This document shows positions 1 to 9,006 of a DNA stretch of 64,000 nt, piece by piece. Where the stretch lies: the NCBI RefSeq assembly GCF_001014615.2, contig NZ_LBCQ02000005.1, forward strand, positions 186,001 through 250,000. Reading direction: 5' to 3'. Every line of letters starts with the position of its first letter. Positions within the stretch are counted from its first letter, which is position 1. A program made the translations under genes and the position numbers. The notes below the pieces were generated by a model. It saw only the letters and a list, made by a program, of their open reading frames with translations, did no database searches and was not told where the DNA came from. Origin of the DNA: Aquamicrobium sp. LC103. Its GTDB lineage: Bacteria; Pseudomonadota; Alphaproteobacteria; Rhizobiales; Rhizobiaceae.

Positions 1-659
1 TCGAGCCGGGTCGCGAGCACGATCGGATGCAAGGCCGCATCGATATGCTGACGCACGCTGCTGCGCCGTCCGACCTGGACGAAGGGGTGCTCCGTCAAAT
101 CCCCTGCTGTGATTGTTTCCTTGTCCAGCAGGGGATGGTCGAGCGGGCATACGAGATGGAAGTAATCCGTGCCGATGAGCGTGGCCTGGAGGTCCTCGCC
201 GGCTTCCGTCGCCGACGTTATGGCAAAATCGACCTCGCCGGACCGCAGCTTGTCGAGACAAAGCTGGGACAGGCCGTCGATCAGCGACAATTCGATGCCC
301 GGATATTTCTGTCGGAACTTGACGAAGACGTTGGGAAGCCACGACGCGCAGATCGACGGCAGCGCTGCGATCTTCACCCTGCCGCGCCGCCGCGCTGCAT
401 GATCGCGGAAATTATCCACAACTTCGGACAGTTCCGTATGCAGCCGGCGGGCGGAAGTCTCGAAAAGCCGTCCTTCATTCGTCAGCTCGACCGCCCGTGT
501 CGTGCGATCGAACAGCACCACTCCCAGACCTTCTTCGAGCAGGCGGATGCGCGAACTCAACGCGGATTGCGACAGGTTGCACTTCAATGCTGCGCGCGTG
601 AAACTCCGCTCCTCGGCAAGCGCGAGAAAAAGCTCAAGATCGCGCTTCGAAATATCCAT
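1..659 (-). CDS. LysR-family transcriptional regulator, 3' end outside window
   Basis: The reading frame starts at an ATG at 657-659 (minus strand) and stays open to base 1, giving about 219 residues of a protein that would normally be near 300. An AAGGA ribosome site lies just upstream of the ATG. The N-terminus carries the LysR winged helix-turn-helix (residues about 4-60, with the pattern SFTRAALKCNLSQSALSSRI), followed by the start of the periplasmic-binding-like effector domain (from about residue 90). The gene is divergent from the HyuA operon at 760, so it is the likely local activator or repressor of that operon. The effector is unknown. The C-terminal third lies outside the window. 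Confidence 0.93.
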   Translation of the reverse strand, partial: MDISKRDLELFLALAEERSFTRAALKCNLSQSALSSRIRLLEEGLGVVLFDRTTRAVELTNEGRLFETSARRLHTELSEVVDNFRDHAARRRGRVKIAALPSICASWLPNVFVKFRQKYPGIELSLIDGLSQLCLDKLRSGEVDFAITSATEAGEDLQATLIGTDYFHLVCPLDHPLLDKETITAGDLTEHPFVQVGRRSSVRQHIDAALHPIVLATRL

Positions 660-683
660 CGGAATTCCTTCTGAATAAGCCAG

Positions 684-728
684 AATTCTCGATTTAACAG
701 ATTAGATCGATCTCCGTAAATCGGAATT
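684..728. promoter_or_regulatory. Divergent regulatory region with imperfect inverted repeat (LysR operator candidate)
   Basis: Between the divergent LysR and HyuA genes, AATTCTCGATTT (684-695) and AAATCGGAATT (718-728) form inverted arms that differ by one inserted base. A GATCGATC palindrome (705-712) sits in the centre. LysR proteins usually bind such dyads between divergent genes. That this LysR binds here is inference. Confidence 0.4.
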
Positions 729-759
729 GCCAGCTCAGATGGACTGAAGGGACGTTGCA

Positions 760-2763
760 TTGGAATCGCGCATGCGTGTTGGGGTGGAAATAGGCGGAAC
801 TTTCACAGACCTCGTATGGATGCGCGAGGACGGCACGGTGACGACGGGTAAGGTGCCTTCGACCCCGCTTCAGGTTGAGCAGGCCGTTCTCGACGCGATC
901 GTGGCGGCCGGCGTGCCTCTCGACAGGATCGGCCACTTCTCGCACGGCTCGACCATCGCGACCAACTCCCTTCTCACGCAGTGCGGTGCGATGACCGGAC
1001 TGCTGACCACCGAGGGGTTTCGCGATGTCGTGGAAATCGGAACGCATGACCGCTTCGGCAACATCTACACGTCGTTCTATAACAAGCCCCGCCCGCCGCT
1101 TCGCCGCCGCGATGTGCGCGAGATCGCGGAGCGCGTCGATGGGGCGGGCAACGTTCTCACGCCTCTCGACGAGGAGCAGGCGTGGTCCGAGATCCAGGCG
1201 CTGCTCGATGAGGGCGTCCGCTCCATCGCCATCTGCCTGCTCCACAGCTACCGCGCGCCCCAGCACGAGCGGCAGCTTCGCGATCTGATCCGACGCAGGG
1301 CTCCTCATGTCGATGTCTTTACCAGCCATGAGGTCTCGCCGGAATTTCGGGAATACGAGAGGACTGTGACCACAGTCGTCAACGCTTTCGTCGGGCCTAT
1401 GGTGAAGGGTTACGTGGACAGGTTGGGCAACCGTTTGCGCGAGGGTGGGTATGACGGTACGTTGCGGATCATCCAGTCGAATGGCGGCATCATGCCGGCA
1501 AGCGCGGCAGGCGAGAATGCGGTGCGCATGCTGCTCTCCGGCCCTGCAGCAGGCATCCGCGCGGCGATCTGGTTTGCGCAGCGCAACGGCATCAGCGACA
1601 TCCTGACCCTCGATATGGGCGGGACGAGCACGGACGTTGCGATCGCCAAGAATCTCGATGCGCGCATCGTTCCGGAACTGATCGTGGATGGCCTGCCGAT
1701 ACGCACCACGGCGCTCGACATGGCGACGGTGGGAGCGGGAGGCGGCAGCATCGCCTCGATCGATCCCGGCGGATTCCTCAATGTGGGGCCTGCGAGCGCA
1801 GGGGCCTTTCCGGGTCCCGCCTGCTATGGCCGCGGTGGCGATCTGCCGACGGTGACGGATGCTCAGCTCGTCGCAGGTCTGCTGCGGCCGCAGCGCTTCT
1901 TCGGCGGTCAGATGGAACTGAGCATGGACCGGGCCCGCGATGCGCTCGGCAAGCTTGAACTGTCCGGCGGGCTGGAAGAACGTGCCGATGCGGTGCTGCG
2001 CATGGTCAACAGCAACATGGCGGCCGCGGTGCGTCTCGTTTCGACCGCGCGCGGCATAGACCCACGCGAATTCACGCTGGTCGCCTATGGCGGCGGCGGG
2101 CCGCTCCATGGCGCCATGGTTGCCGACGAAGTCGGCATGCGCAAGGTTCTCATTCCCTGGTCCCCGGGCATTTCCAGTGCGTTCGGCCTTCTCGTCGCCG
2201 ATCTTATCGTCGATGTCGTCCAGGCCCGGATCGAACTTCTTTCGGACGAGAGTCTGAACTTCGATAGTATCGAAGAATTGAAGGCGCTGTGCGTCACCGA
2301 GGCGGAGAAGCTGGACCTCGCCGAAGGCACCTACGAGGTGCAGGCCGGACTCGATCTGCGTTACGCCGGACAGGGCTACGAGCTCACGCTATGGCGCGAC
2401 ATGAAGGCGGCGACCGCGCGGGAGATAAACGACGTCTTTCAAACCGAGCATAAGGCGCGATACGGTTACGCCCGCGGCAATCTGCCGGTACAGGTGGTCA
2501 ACCTGCGCGCCCGCATCATCCAGAAGAGCAGGTCGAAGATCGAAACGCCGGTCCGTGCCGGAGATGGAGTGCGCGAAGCGGCCGTCATACGTCTCGCCGG
2601 AAAAACGATTCCGGCGACGTTCATGTCCCGCTCCTCGCTCCTGCCCGGACAGTCCGTCGGCGGCCCCGTGGTTCTGGAGGAGCCGACCTCGACCACGGTG
2701 GTGCCCGAAGGATGGTGCGTATCCTGTCTCGAAAGCGGCGATCTCCTGCTCGAGAAGCTGTGA
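760..2763 (+). CDS. HyuA-type hydantoinase/oxoprolinase (N-methylhydantoinase A family)
   Basis: This 667-residue protein is a full-length member of the hydantoinase/oxoprolinase family, ATP-dependent enzymes acting on cyclic amides or on ketones (oxoprolinase, N-methylhydantoinase, and the acetone/acetophenone carboxylase subunits). The N-terminal ATP-type motif GVEIGGTFTD lies near residues 7-16. The central motif DMGGTSTDVA and a glycine-rich VGAGGGSIA segment are present. I chose the TTG at 760 because an AAGGGA ribosome site (747-752) is well spaced for it. The ATG at 772 would be too far away. The gene overlaps the next by TGATG and is the first gene of the operon. The HyuB partner is two genes downstream. 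The real substrate cannot be read from the sequence. Confidence 0.93.
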   Translation: MESRMRVGVEIGGTFTDLVWMREDGTVTTGKVPSTPLQVEQAVLDAIVAAGVPLDRIGHFSHGSTIATNSLLTQCGAMTGLLTTEGFRDVVEIGTHDRFGNIYTSFYNKPRPPLRRRDVREIAERVDGAGNVLTPLDEEQAWSEIQALLDEGVRSIAICLLHSYRAPQHERQLRDLIRRRAPHVDVFTSHEVSPEFREYERTVTTVVNAFVGPMVKGYVDRLGNRLREGGYDGTLRIIQSNGGIMPASAAGENAVRMLLSGPAAGIRAAIWFAQRNGISDILTLDMGGTSTDVAIAKNLDARIVPELIVDGLPIRTTALDMATVGAGGGSIASIDPGGFLNVGPASAGAFPGPACYGRGGDLPTVTDAQLVAGLLRPQRFFGGQMELSMDRARDALGKLELSGGLEERADAVLRMVNSNMAAAVRLVSTARGIDPREFTLVAYGGGGPLHGAMVADEVGMRKVLIPWSPGISSAFGLLVADLIVDVVQARIELLSDESLNFDSIEELKALCVTEAEKLDLAEGTYEVQAGLDLRYAGQGYELTLWRDMKAATAREINDVFQTEHKARYGYARGNLPVQVVNLRARIIQKSRSKIETPVRAGDGVREAAVIRLAGKTIPATFMSRSSLLPGQSVGGPVVLEEPTSTTVVPEGWCVSCLESGDLLLEKL

Positions 2764-4343
2764 TGACTGCAAATCCCGACAGAGCCGGCGAAGCTGCTCC
2801 GTGGACCGGCGCCGACCAGCTTTGCGAAACCCTTCTCGACCATGGTGTCGACACCTGCTTTGCCAACCCCGGCACCTCCGAAATGCATTTCGTCGCGGCG
2901 CTGGACCGGCAGCCGCGGATGCGGTGCATCCTTGGCCTGTTCGAGGGCGTGGTCACGGGTGCCGCCGACGGTTACGGACGCATGCTCGACAGGCCGGCGG
3001 CGACGCTCCTGCATCTCGGTCCCGGGCTCGCGAATGGGCTCGCCAACCTGCACAATGCGAAGCGCGCGGGCACCTCGATCATCAATGTGGTCGGAGATCA
3101 TTCCACCACGCATCTGCCGCTCGATGCGCCGCTGACCAGCGACATAGATTCGCTTGCCGCCCCGATGTCGAACTGGATGCGCCGAATGACTGCGTCCGAT
3201 CGCGTTGCCGCCGATGTCGCGGACGCGTGGCGGGCCAGCATGACCAAAGGCGTGGCGACGCTTGTCCTGCCGGCGGATGTTGCCTGGTCTGCAACCGATC
3301 CGGCTCCTGCCATGTCGATATTGCAGGCTCCGGCAGTCTCAAAGGCCGATGCGGGTGTCGCAGCGCTGGTCGCCGACGCCGTGGCTGCCGGCAGGCAAGT
3401 CGGCATCGTCCTGTCCGGCAAGGCCCTGAGAGAGTCGCATCTCGCGATCGCCGGCAGGCTCATGCGGCGCGGCATCAAGGTTTTCGCGCAAGGCGCGAAC
3501 GGACGCATCGAGCGCGGCCATGGCCGCTTCGGCATCGAGCGTTTGTCGTTCAACGGCGATATCGGCCGCCGGCAACTGGCCGGCATCGAACTGCTCGCGC
3601 TGGTGGATGCGCGCGAACCGGTCACCTTCTTCGGCTACCCTGGCCAGTCGGGCCGACAGGTGCCGGACGGCTGCCAAGTCATGACACTTGCCACGCGCGA
3701 CGCGGACCTTCTGGCTGCGCTGGAGGAATTCGCAGAGCGAGCAGGAGCTCCGGAAGTGGCGCCGCCATTCGACCGGCATGTGCCCGACTTGCCCGTGGAC
3801 GGCGCTCTGACCGTCGACGCCGTCAACCGCATCCTTGCCAATCTCCTTCCCGAACAGGCCATCGTCTGCGACGAGGCGATCACCTCAGTCGGGTTTTACG
3901 ATCATTCCACGTATGGCGCTCCGCACGACTATCTGCAACTGACGGGCGGCGCGATCGGCATCGGCATTCCGATGGCGACTGGAGCCGCGGTCGCATGCCC
4001 TGATCGCAAGGTCGTGACGCTGCAGGCGGACGGGAGCGGGATGTACACCATGCAAGGGCTCTGGACGCAAGCACGCGAGGCGCTCGACGTGGTCACCGTC
4101 GTCTTCGCCAACAACAGCTATGCCATCCTGCATGGCGAAATGCGGAGAATGGGCATCGCTACGCCCGGTGAGAACGCCCGTAGAATGCTCGACCTCGACA
4201 AGCCAGAGATCGGCTGGACGCAGCTCGCGAACAGCCTCGGTGTCGAGGCCGAACGCGTCACCACCTCGGCGCGCTTCGGAGACGTGCTGGCGTCGGCGTT
4301 GAACCGGCGCGGGCCGTTTCTGATCGAGGCTGCGGTTGCGTAA
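2763..4343 (+). CDS. Thiamine-diphosphate enzyme, acetolactate-synthase-like
   Basis: This 526-residue ThDP-dependent enzyme has the three classic domains. The N-terminal pyrimidine-binding domain carries the conserved glutamate at about residue 61 (LFEGVVTGAADGYGR). A central domain follows. The C-terminal pyrophosphate domain has the ADGSG...ANNSYA metal-binding signature. Acetolactate synthase, benzoylformate decarboxylase and glyoxylate carboligase share this fold, so the likely chemistry is decarboxylation or carboligation of a 2-oxo acid. It starts at an ATG overlapping the HyuA stop (TGATG). Its position between hyuA and hyuB is unusual, because these two subunits are normally adjacent. 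That suggests the ThDP enzyme works in the same pathway. No small regulatory subunit (IlvH-like) is nearby, which argues against true acetolactate synthase. Confidence 0.88.
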   Translation: MTANPDRAGEAAPWTGADQLCETLLDHGVDTCFANPGTSEMHFVAALDRQPRMRCILGLFEGVVTGAADGYGRMLDRPAATLLHLGPGLANGLANLHNAKRAGTSIINVVGDHSTTHLPLDAPLTSDIDSLAAPMSNWMRRMTASDRVAADVADAWRASMTKGVATLVLPADVAWSATDPAPAMSILQAPAVSKADAGVAALVADAVAAGRQVGIVLSGKALRESHLAIAGRLMRRGIKVFAQGANGRIERGHGRFGIERLSFNGDIGRRQLAGIELLALVDAREPVTFFGYPGQSGRQVPDGCQVMTLATRDADLLAALEEFAERAGAPEVAPPFDRHVPDLPVDGALTVDAVNRILANLLPEQAIVCDEAITSVGFYDHSTYGAPHDYLQLTGGAIGIGIPMATGAAVACPDRKVVTLQADGSGMYTMQGLWTQAREALDVVTVVFANNSYAILHGEMRRMGIATPGENARRMLDLDKPEIGWTQLANSLGVEAERVTTSARFGDVLASALNRRGPFLIEAAVA

Positions 4344-4451
4344 ATTTGTGCGACCTAATCGCTAAATGGCACCGAAATATCGATTTCACAGCATTTGGTG
4401 GCTTCTTTACTAGTCGAAAGCAGCCGGAAAACAACGAATTGCAGGCCGGAC

Positions 4452-6140
4452 ATGGAACAGGACAACACGCAGCTCGCCATCCTCGCCAACGCATTTCACG
4501 CCATCGCCGATGAGATGGGCGCGATCCTCGTTCGGTCTGCGTTCTCGACCATCGTGCGCGAGGCCCGCGACTGCTCGACCGCGCTCCTCGACGCGAAAGG
4601 CAACGTGATCGCCCAGGCGGAGATGATCCCCGTCCATAATGGCGGACTGAGCGAAGCTTTCCGCGGTTCGGCTGCGCAGCTCGATCTCTCCGGTATCGGA
4701 CCGGACGAAGCCATCTTTCTGAACGATCCTTATGCCGGCGGGCAGCATCTCAACGACTTCATCGTGTTCCAGCCGATCATGGTCGAGGGAGAACTCATTG
4801 GCTGGGCCGGCAACACGGCTCACCATCTCGATGTTGGGGGCGGCGGTGCGGGCATCAACATCGATGCCGATGAACTGATCCAGGAAGGCATTATCATTCC
4901 GCCGCTGCGCGTCCAAGTCTCGCGTGATTTCCATGGAGGACCGCTGGAACGGCTGATTTTCGCGAACGTTCGGACCGCCGAGCTGGGGCGCGGCGATTTC
5001 TATGCGCAGCTCGCCGCGAACCGCGTCGGCATAGAGCGTGTGCAGGAACTTGCCGGGCGCGTCGGAGCGCGGGCGATCAAGGACGCGATGGCGAAGACGC
5101 TGCTTTATGCCGAGCGCCGGATGCGAGCGGCGATCTCGACCATTCCGAACGGAAGCTGGACCGGCTCGGCCTGCATCGACGCGGATGTGCGCGGCAATGA
5201 GCCACTGGAGGTCAGGGTTACGGTCACCGTGAACGATGGCACCATCGGGCTCGATTTCACGGGCACCGCGCCGCAGGTTGCCAGCATGTTCAACTCGTCG
5301 AAGGCATCCTCCCTCGCTTCGGCGTCATCGGCCATACGCAGTATCCTCGCCGACAAGGACATTCCCGCGAATGACGGCTGCAACCGCCCGTTGGACATTC
5401 ACATGCCGGTGGGATCCCTCATCAACCCGGAGCCGGGACGGCCCGTACGCGCGCGCATCGAGGCATCCTATCGCATCGTCGATGCCATCCATGCGGCGCT
5501 CGCGCAGGTGATACCGGACCGGGTGCCCGCACAGGGCTACAACTCGACCACCGGGCTGTATCTGACCCAGAAGCGCGAGCATGCGCCGATGCGCATCTAT
5601 GGCGACGTGCTCGGCGGCGGGTATGGCGCCGCGAAGGGATATGATGGCGCACACGCGCTGGCCGGCATTCTCAGTTCAAGCCGCAACACGCCCATCGAAG
5701 CGATCGAGCAGATACATCCGCATATTCGCATGCGTCACTACAAACTGGTGCAGGACAGCGGTGGTGCGGGCGAGTTCCGGGGCGGGCTGGGCTTTTCGCG
5801 CGGCATCGAGGTGCTCGAGGACAATGTGGTGCTGAGCTACTATTCGGACCATTTCGTCTATCCGCCGCGTGGCGCCAACGGCGGCAGGGACGCCTCGCTC
5901 GGCTCGCTGACGATCCTGCGCGGAGACGAAGTCATCAAGCTGCCGACGACGGATCTCGTTCACCTTCAGAAGGGGGACGTGGTCGTGTTGACGGTCGGCG
6001 GCGGCGCCGGTTGGGGCGACCCGTCCAGAAGGGCTGCGTCCGCCATCGTCGACGATCTGGCGGACGGCATCGTCTCGGGCGAATTCGTCAAGACCAACTA
6101 TCCGCATTTTCCCGTCGGATCCGGCGACAAGGCCGCCTGA
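4452..6140 (+). CDS. HyuB-type hydantoinase/oxoprolinase subunit
   Basis: This 562-residue protein matches the HyuB (hydantoinase B/oxoprolinase C-terminal) family. Landmarks include the early EMGAIL..SAFS segment, NDPYAGGQHLND near residues 95-106, a long middle domain, and a C-terminal GGGAGWGDP motif typical of the family. The start is set at ATG 4452 (MEQDNTQ); an upstream in-frame extension adds nothing conserved. A 108-base gap separates it from the ThDP gene. HyuA and HyuB proteins form a complex, so these two should act together despite the gene in between. Known relatives open lactam or hydantoin rings, or carboxylate ketones with ATP. Confidence 0.92.
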   Translation: MEQDNTQLAILANAFHAIADEMGAILVRSAFSTIVREARDCSTALLDAKGNVIAQAEMIPVHNGGLSEAFRGSAAQLDLSGIGPDEAIFLNDPYAGGQHLNDFIVFQPIMVEGELIGWAGNTAHHLDVGGGGAGINIDADELIQEGIIIPPLRVQVSRDFHGGPLERLIFANVRTAELGRGDFYAQLAANRVGIERVQELAGRVGARAIKDAMAKTLLYAERRMRAAISTIPNGSWTGSACIDADVRGNEPLEVRVTVTVNDGTIGLDFTGTAPQVASMFNSSKASSLASASSAIRSILADKDIPANDGCNRPLDIHMPVGSLINPEPGRPVRARIEASYRIVDAIHAALAQVIPDRVPAQGYNSTTGLYLTQKREHAPMRIYGDVLGGGYGAAKGYDGAHALAGILSSSRNTPIEAIEQIHPHIRMRHYKLVQDSGGAGEFRGGLGFSRGIEVLEDNVVLSYYSDHFVYPPRGANGGRDASLGSLTILRGDEVIKLPTTDLVHLQKGDVVVLTVGGGAGWGDPSRRAASAIVDDLADGIVSGEFVKTNYPHFPVGSGDKAA

Positions 6141-6166
6141 CGGGTCGCGAGAACAGGAGACGACCG

Positions 6167-6856
6167 ATGTTCTACCGGCCCGCCCGCGTAGCCTACCCAC
6201 AGGAAGCAGCCATCGAGCTGATGCAGAGGCTCCGTTTCGGGCTGATCGTTTCGGTGCATGACGGAGAGCCGTATTTCACCCACGTGCCGTTGCTGGTGGA
6301 TGTCGAAAACGGCGAGTTGAAGACGATTCGCGGTCATTTCGCACGCTCCAACGACCATTGGAAGGCATTGCGGGACAGTCCCGAGGCAACGATCATATTC
6401 AACGGTCCGAACGCCTACATCTCGGCTCAGTGGTACACGCCGGGCAATCCGGCCGCCCCTACCTGGAACTACGTGGTGGTTCATGTTCAGGGCACGGTGC
6501 ATCTCGCGGAAAACGAGGATTACACCAACAAGGTCGTCAACGATCTCATCCTTACCAATGAGCGGGAACTGCCCACGCAATGGGATCTGAACACCTATCC
6601 CGCCGACCGGCGCGCCGCGCTGGTCCCCCACATCATCGGGTTCGAGTTGCGCGTGACCAAGCTGGAGCCGAAGTTCAAGCTGACGCAGCACTACGGCGAT
6701 GCCGACAAGCGTGGCGCTGCCGCGGGCCTGATGGCGCGTAATACGGAGGCAACGCGGGCAATCGCGCAATACATGCTCTCGACCTGCACGGGAGACGGAA
6801 AACGCGCGGGCTACAACATCCGTGACGTCATCGAAGGTACGGTTCCGAAGGATTAG
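6167..6856 (+). CDS. PaiB-like FMN-binding protein
   Basis: This 229-residue protein belongs to the family named FMN-binding negative transcriptional regulator after Bacillus PaiB. It is a split-barrel flavin fold with no helix-turn-helix. The N-terminus MFYRPARVA resembles the family's MFxPxxF start. HFARSNDHW and WNYVVVHVQG segments mark the flavin-binding barrel. An AGGAGA site lies just before the ATG at 6167. In a catabolic operon such proteins may be small flavin oxidoreductases rather than regulators. That reading is inference. Confidence 0.85.
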   Translation: MFYRPARVAYPQEAAIELMQRLRFGLIVSVHDGEPYFTHVPLLVDVENGELKTIRGHFARSNDHWKALRDSPEATIIFNGPNAYISAQWYTPGNPAAPTWNYVVVHVQGTVHLAENEDYTNKVVNDLILTNERELPTQWDLNTYPADRRAALVPHIIGFELRVTKLEPKFKLTQHYGDADKRGAAAGLMARNTEATRAIAQYMLSTCTGDGKRAGYNIRDVIEGTVPKD

Positions 6857-6949
6857 CGTTTACGAACGGGCTTTTCGCGGCCGGGCTGCCTTCAATACAA
6901 ATGCTCGCGAGAGCGGCGGAACAATCATAAACATCATATCGGCTGAACA

Positions 6950-8284
6950 ATGAAGACTGTCAGGATCGGAGCTGGGGCGGGGTTCTCTGGCGACAGAATC
7001 GAGCCGGCGGTGGAGCTCATCGACAAGGGCGGGCTCGACTACGTGGTGTTCGAGTGTCTCGCCGAGCGTACGATCGCGCTCGCTCAGGAGCGCAGGGCGG
7101 ACGACCCGCAAGGCGGCTATGATCCCCTTCTTGCCGAGCGGTTCGAAGCGATCCTCGAACTGTGCAGACAGCGCGGTACACGCGTCATCACCAACATGGG
7201 CGCAGCCAATCCGGCCGCTGCCGGTACGGCAGTCATCGAACTCGCGCGCCGCATGGGTTTGCCAGGGCTGAAGGTCGCCGCGGTTATGGGTGACGACGTT
7301 CTATCGAAACTTGACATGGAAGCAGCCGAAATCCTCGAGTACCCGGCGCATCTGTCGACGCTTGGAGACCGGGTGATATCGGCGAACGCCTATATGGGGA
7401 TCGACGGCATCGTGGAAGCGCTTGCCGCCGGTGCGGATGTCGTCCTGACGGGCCGTGTCGGCGATCCGGCCCTGTTCCTCGCCCCGCTCGTTCACGAATT
7501 CGGCTGGGCGCGGGACGACTGGGACCTCCTGGGGCAGGGCACGCTGATCGGCCACCTGCTCGAATGCGCAGGGCAGCTGACCGGCGGCTATTTCGCCGAC
7601 CCAGGCTACAAGGACGTCCCGGATCTGGCTCGCCTCGGATTCCCATATGCGGAGGTGTCCGCCGACGGAACGGCGATCCTCGCCAAGGTTGACGGGTCGG
7701 GCGGCGCGATCACGCTGGAGACCTGCCGCGAACAGCTTCTCTATGAGGTGCTCGATCCGGAGAATTACATTCAACCGGACGTGATCGCCGACTTTTCGGC
7801 GGTTGAGTTGGAGGTGGTGGGAGCGGATCGCGTCCGGGTGTCTGGTGCAAGGGGCAAGCCGAAGCCGCCGCATCTGAAAGTGTCGGTGGGCTACCGGGAC
7901 AGTTTCGCCGGTGAAGGGCAGATCTCCTACGCCGGCTCCGGCGCCGTGGAACGGGGCCGCCTTGCCATCGACATCATCGCCGAGCGTTTCAAGCTGATGA
8001 ACCTGCCGCTGATCGAGACGCGCTACGAGTTGATCGGGGTGGATGCCGTAAACCCGCGCGAGGGGATCGCTTCGACACCACGCGAAGTGAGGGTTCGCGT
8101 CGTGGCCCGGACAGAGACGCTGAAGCAGGCGCAGGCGGTCGGAAACGAGGTTGAAACACTCTACACCAATGGTCCCGCCGGCGGCGGCGGGGCAAGCAAA
8201 TCCGCAAGGCAGGTCATCGCGATCGTCTCCACGCTGATCGATCGACGGCTGACCGATCCGCATGTCGAGCTGGAAATCGCATGA
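6950..8284 (+). CDS. AtuA-family protein (DUF1446, acyclic terpene utilization family)
   Basis: This 444-residue protein is an AtuA/DUF1446 family member. The family is named from citronellol/geraniol utilization in Pseudomonas, but its biochemical activity is not settled. Visible hallmarks are the N-terminal IGAGAGFSGDRIEPA, the early DYVVFECLAERT segment, GADVVLTGRVGDPAL near residues 161-175, and a C-terminal NGPAGGGGA loop. Proteins of this family occur with the small AtuA-like domain as a fusion or as a neighbour, and here the partner follows with a 4-base overlap. Its presence next to HyuA/HyuB suggests that it handles the same substrate class. Confidence 0.9.
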   Translation: MKTVRIGAGAGFSGDRIEPAVELIDKGGLDYVVFECLAERTIALAQERRADDPQGGYDPLLAERFEAILELCRQRGTRVITNMGAANPAAAGTAVIELARRMGLPGLKVAAVMGDDVLSKLDMEAAEILEYPAHLSTLGDRVISANAYMGIDGIVEALAAGADVVLTGRVGDPALFLAPLVHEFGWARDDWDLLGQGTLIGHLLECAGQLTGGYFADPGYKDVPDLARLGFPYAEVSADGTAILAKVDGSGGAITLETCREQLLYEVLDPENYIQPDVIADFSAVELEVVGADRVRVSGARGKPKPPHLKVSVGYRDSFAGEGQISYAGSGAVERGRLAIDIIAERFKLMNLPLIETRYELIGVDAVNPREGIASTPREVRVRVVARTETLKQAQAVGNEVETLYTNGPAGGGGASKSARQVIAIVSTLIDRRLTDPHVELEIA

Positions 8285-8610
8285 TGCTTCTGCGCGAACT
8301 TGCTCATTCACGCGCCGGCGACAAGGGCGGCATCTCCCAGATTTCGGTGATTGCCCGCCAGCAGTCCGATTTCAATGTACTGCGATGCAATGTGACGGTT
8401 GAACGCGTCCGCAAACACTTCGGCCACATCGTGCGGGGCGCGGTGCAGCGTTATGAGCTGCCTCATCTGGGAATCCTGAATTTCGTTCTGCACGACGCGC
8501 TGTCTTCTGGCGTGACGCGATCGCTTGCGCTGGATCCGCATGGCAAGTGTCTCAGCTCCGTGATGCTGGATCTCGAACTCGGCATGCCCGGCGACGCATC
8601 CGAAGGCTGA
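8281..8610 (+). CDS. Small AtuA-like domain protein
   Basis: This 109-residue protein matches the ferredoxin-fold AtuA-like domain found at the C-terminus of longer AtuA proteins. It has the diagnostic HSRAGDKGG...ISVIAR motif at residues 9-26. It starts with ATG overlapping the AtuA stop (ATGATG), so it is translationally coupled and probably forms a heteromer with AtuA. It ends the first operon. Confidence 0.85.
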   Translation: MMLLRELAHSRAGDKGGISQISVIARQQSDFNVLRCNVTVERVRKHFGHIVRGAVQRYELPHLGILNFVLHDALSSGVTRSLALDPHGKCLSSVMLDLELGMPGDASEG

Positions 8611-9006
8611 CATAGCTCCCTGCATAGTGTCGCCGGAGCAAGCAAACCTCGTCGGCAGCACACAGGGCCTCGCTCTATCCGCCAACGAGCTAAATCATGC
8701 CAAAGAATCGATCATTGTGGCAGGCCTATCGGTGATAGGTTCTACGCAAAACCCGGCGTCGCGAGGACATTGCTTTGCAAATCACGTCCCCCCGGGCTTC
8801 CAGCTTGACATGTTCGCATAAATTCACTCTCTTGACGCATCAGTTCATGTAGGAGAATTTTTTATCGGTGTGAGCAGCAGCCTGGCGTTGCCGGCGAAAC
8901 GGCAAACTACGGATGCGGGGACCACATCACCGAGCGCGATAGGGGAGAAGGTCGCGTGGCTCAAGCTCAAGATCCACGATAGTGGACATCACAGGGGAAC
9001 GTGAAC
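8611..9006. other. 396-base intergenic region upstream of the first ABC operon
   Basis: No convincing gene is present. The region should hold the terminator of the AtuA operon and the promoter of the binding-protein gene at 9007. I see a short stem CCTATC/GATAGG (8725-8730/8734-8739), and two TTGAC boxes (8805-8810 and 8832-8837) without a good matching -10. The promoter is therefore not resolved. Confidence 0.5.

Noticed and set aside
694-2109. 471-codon open frame on the minus strand opposite the HyuA-type gene
   Set aside because: It is rich in Arg, His and Ala with no domain, and lies fully antisense to a well supported gene; typical of high-G+C shadow frames.
2763-4343. True acetolactate synthase (IlvB) for branched amino acid synthesis
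   Set aside because: No IlvH/IlvN regulatory subunit is adjacent and the gene sits between hydantoinase subunits; a catabolic ThDP role fits better.
8627-8821. Possible 64-codon gene in the gap after the AtuA-like gene
   Set aside because: No ribosome site, no similarity that I recognize, and it starts right after the operon end.
8832-8860. Sigma-70 promoter for the binding protein at 9007 (TTGACG with GAATTT)
   Set aside because: The -10 is too weak and alternatives are equally poor, so the promoter was left unassigned.
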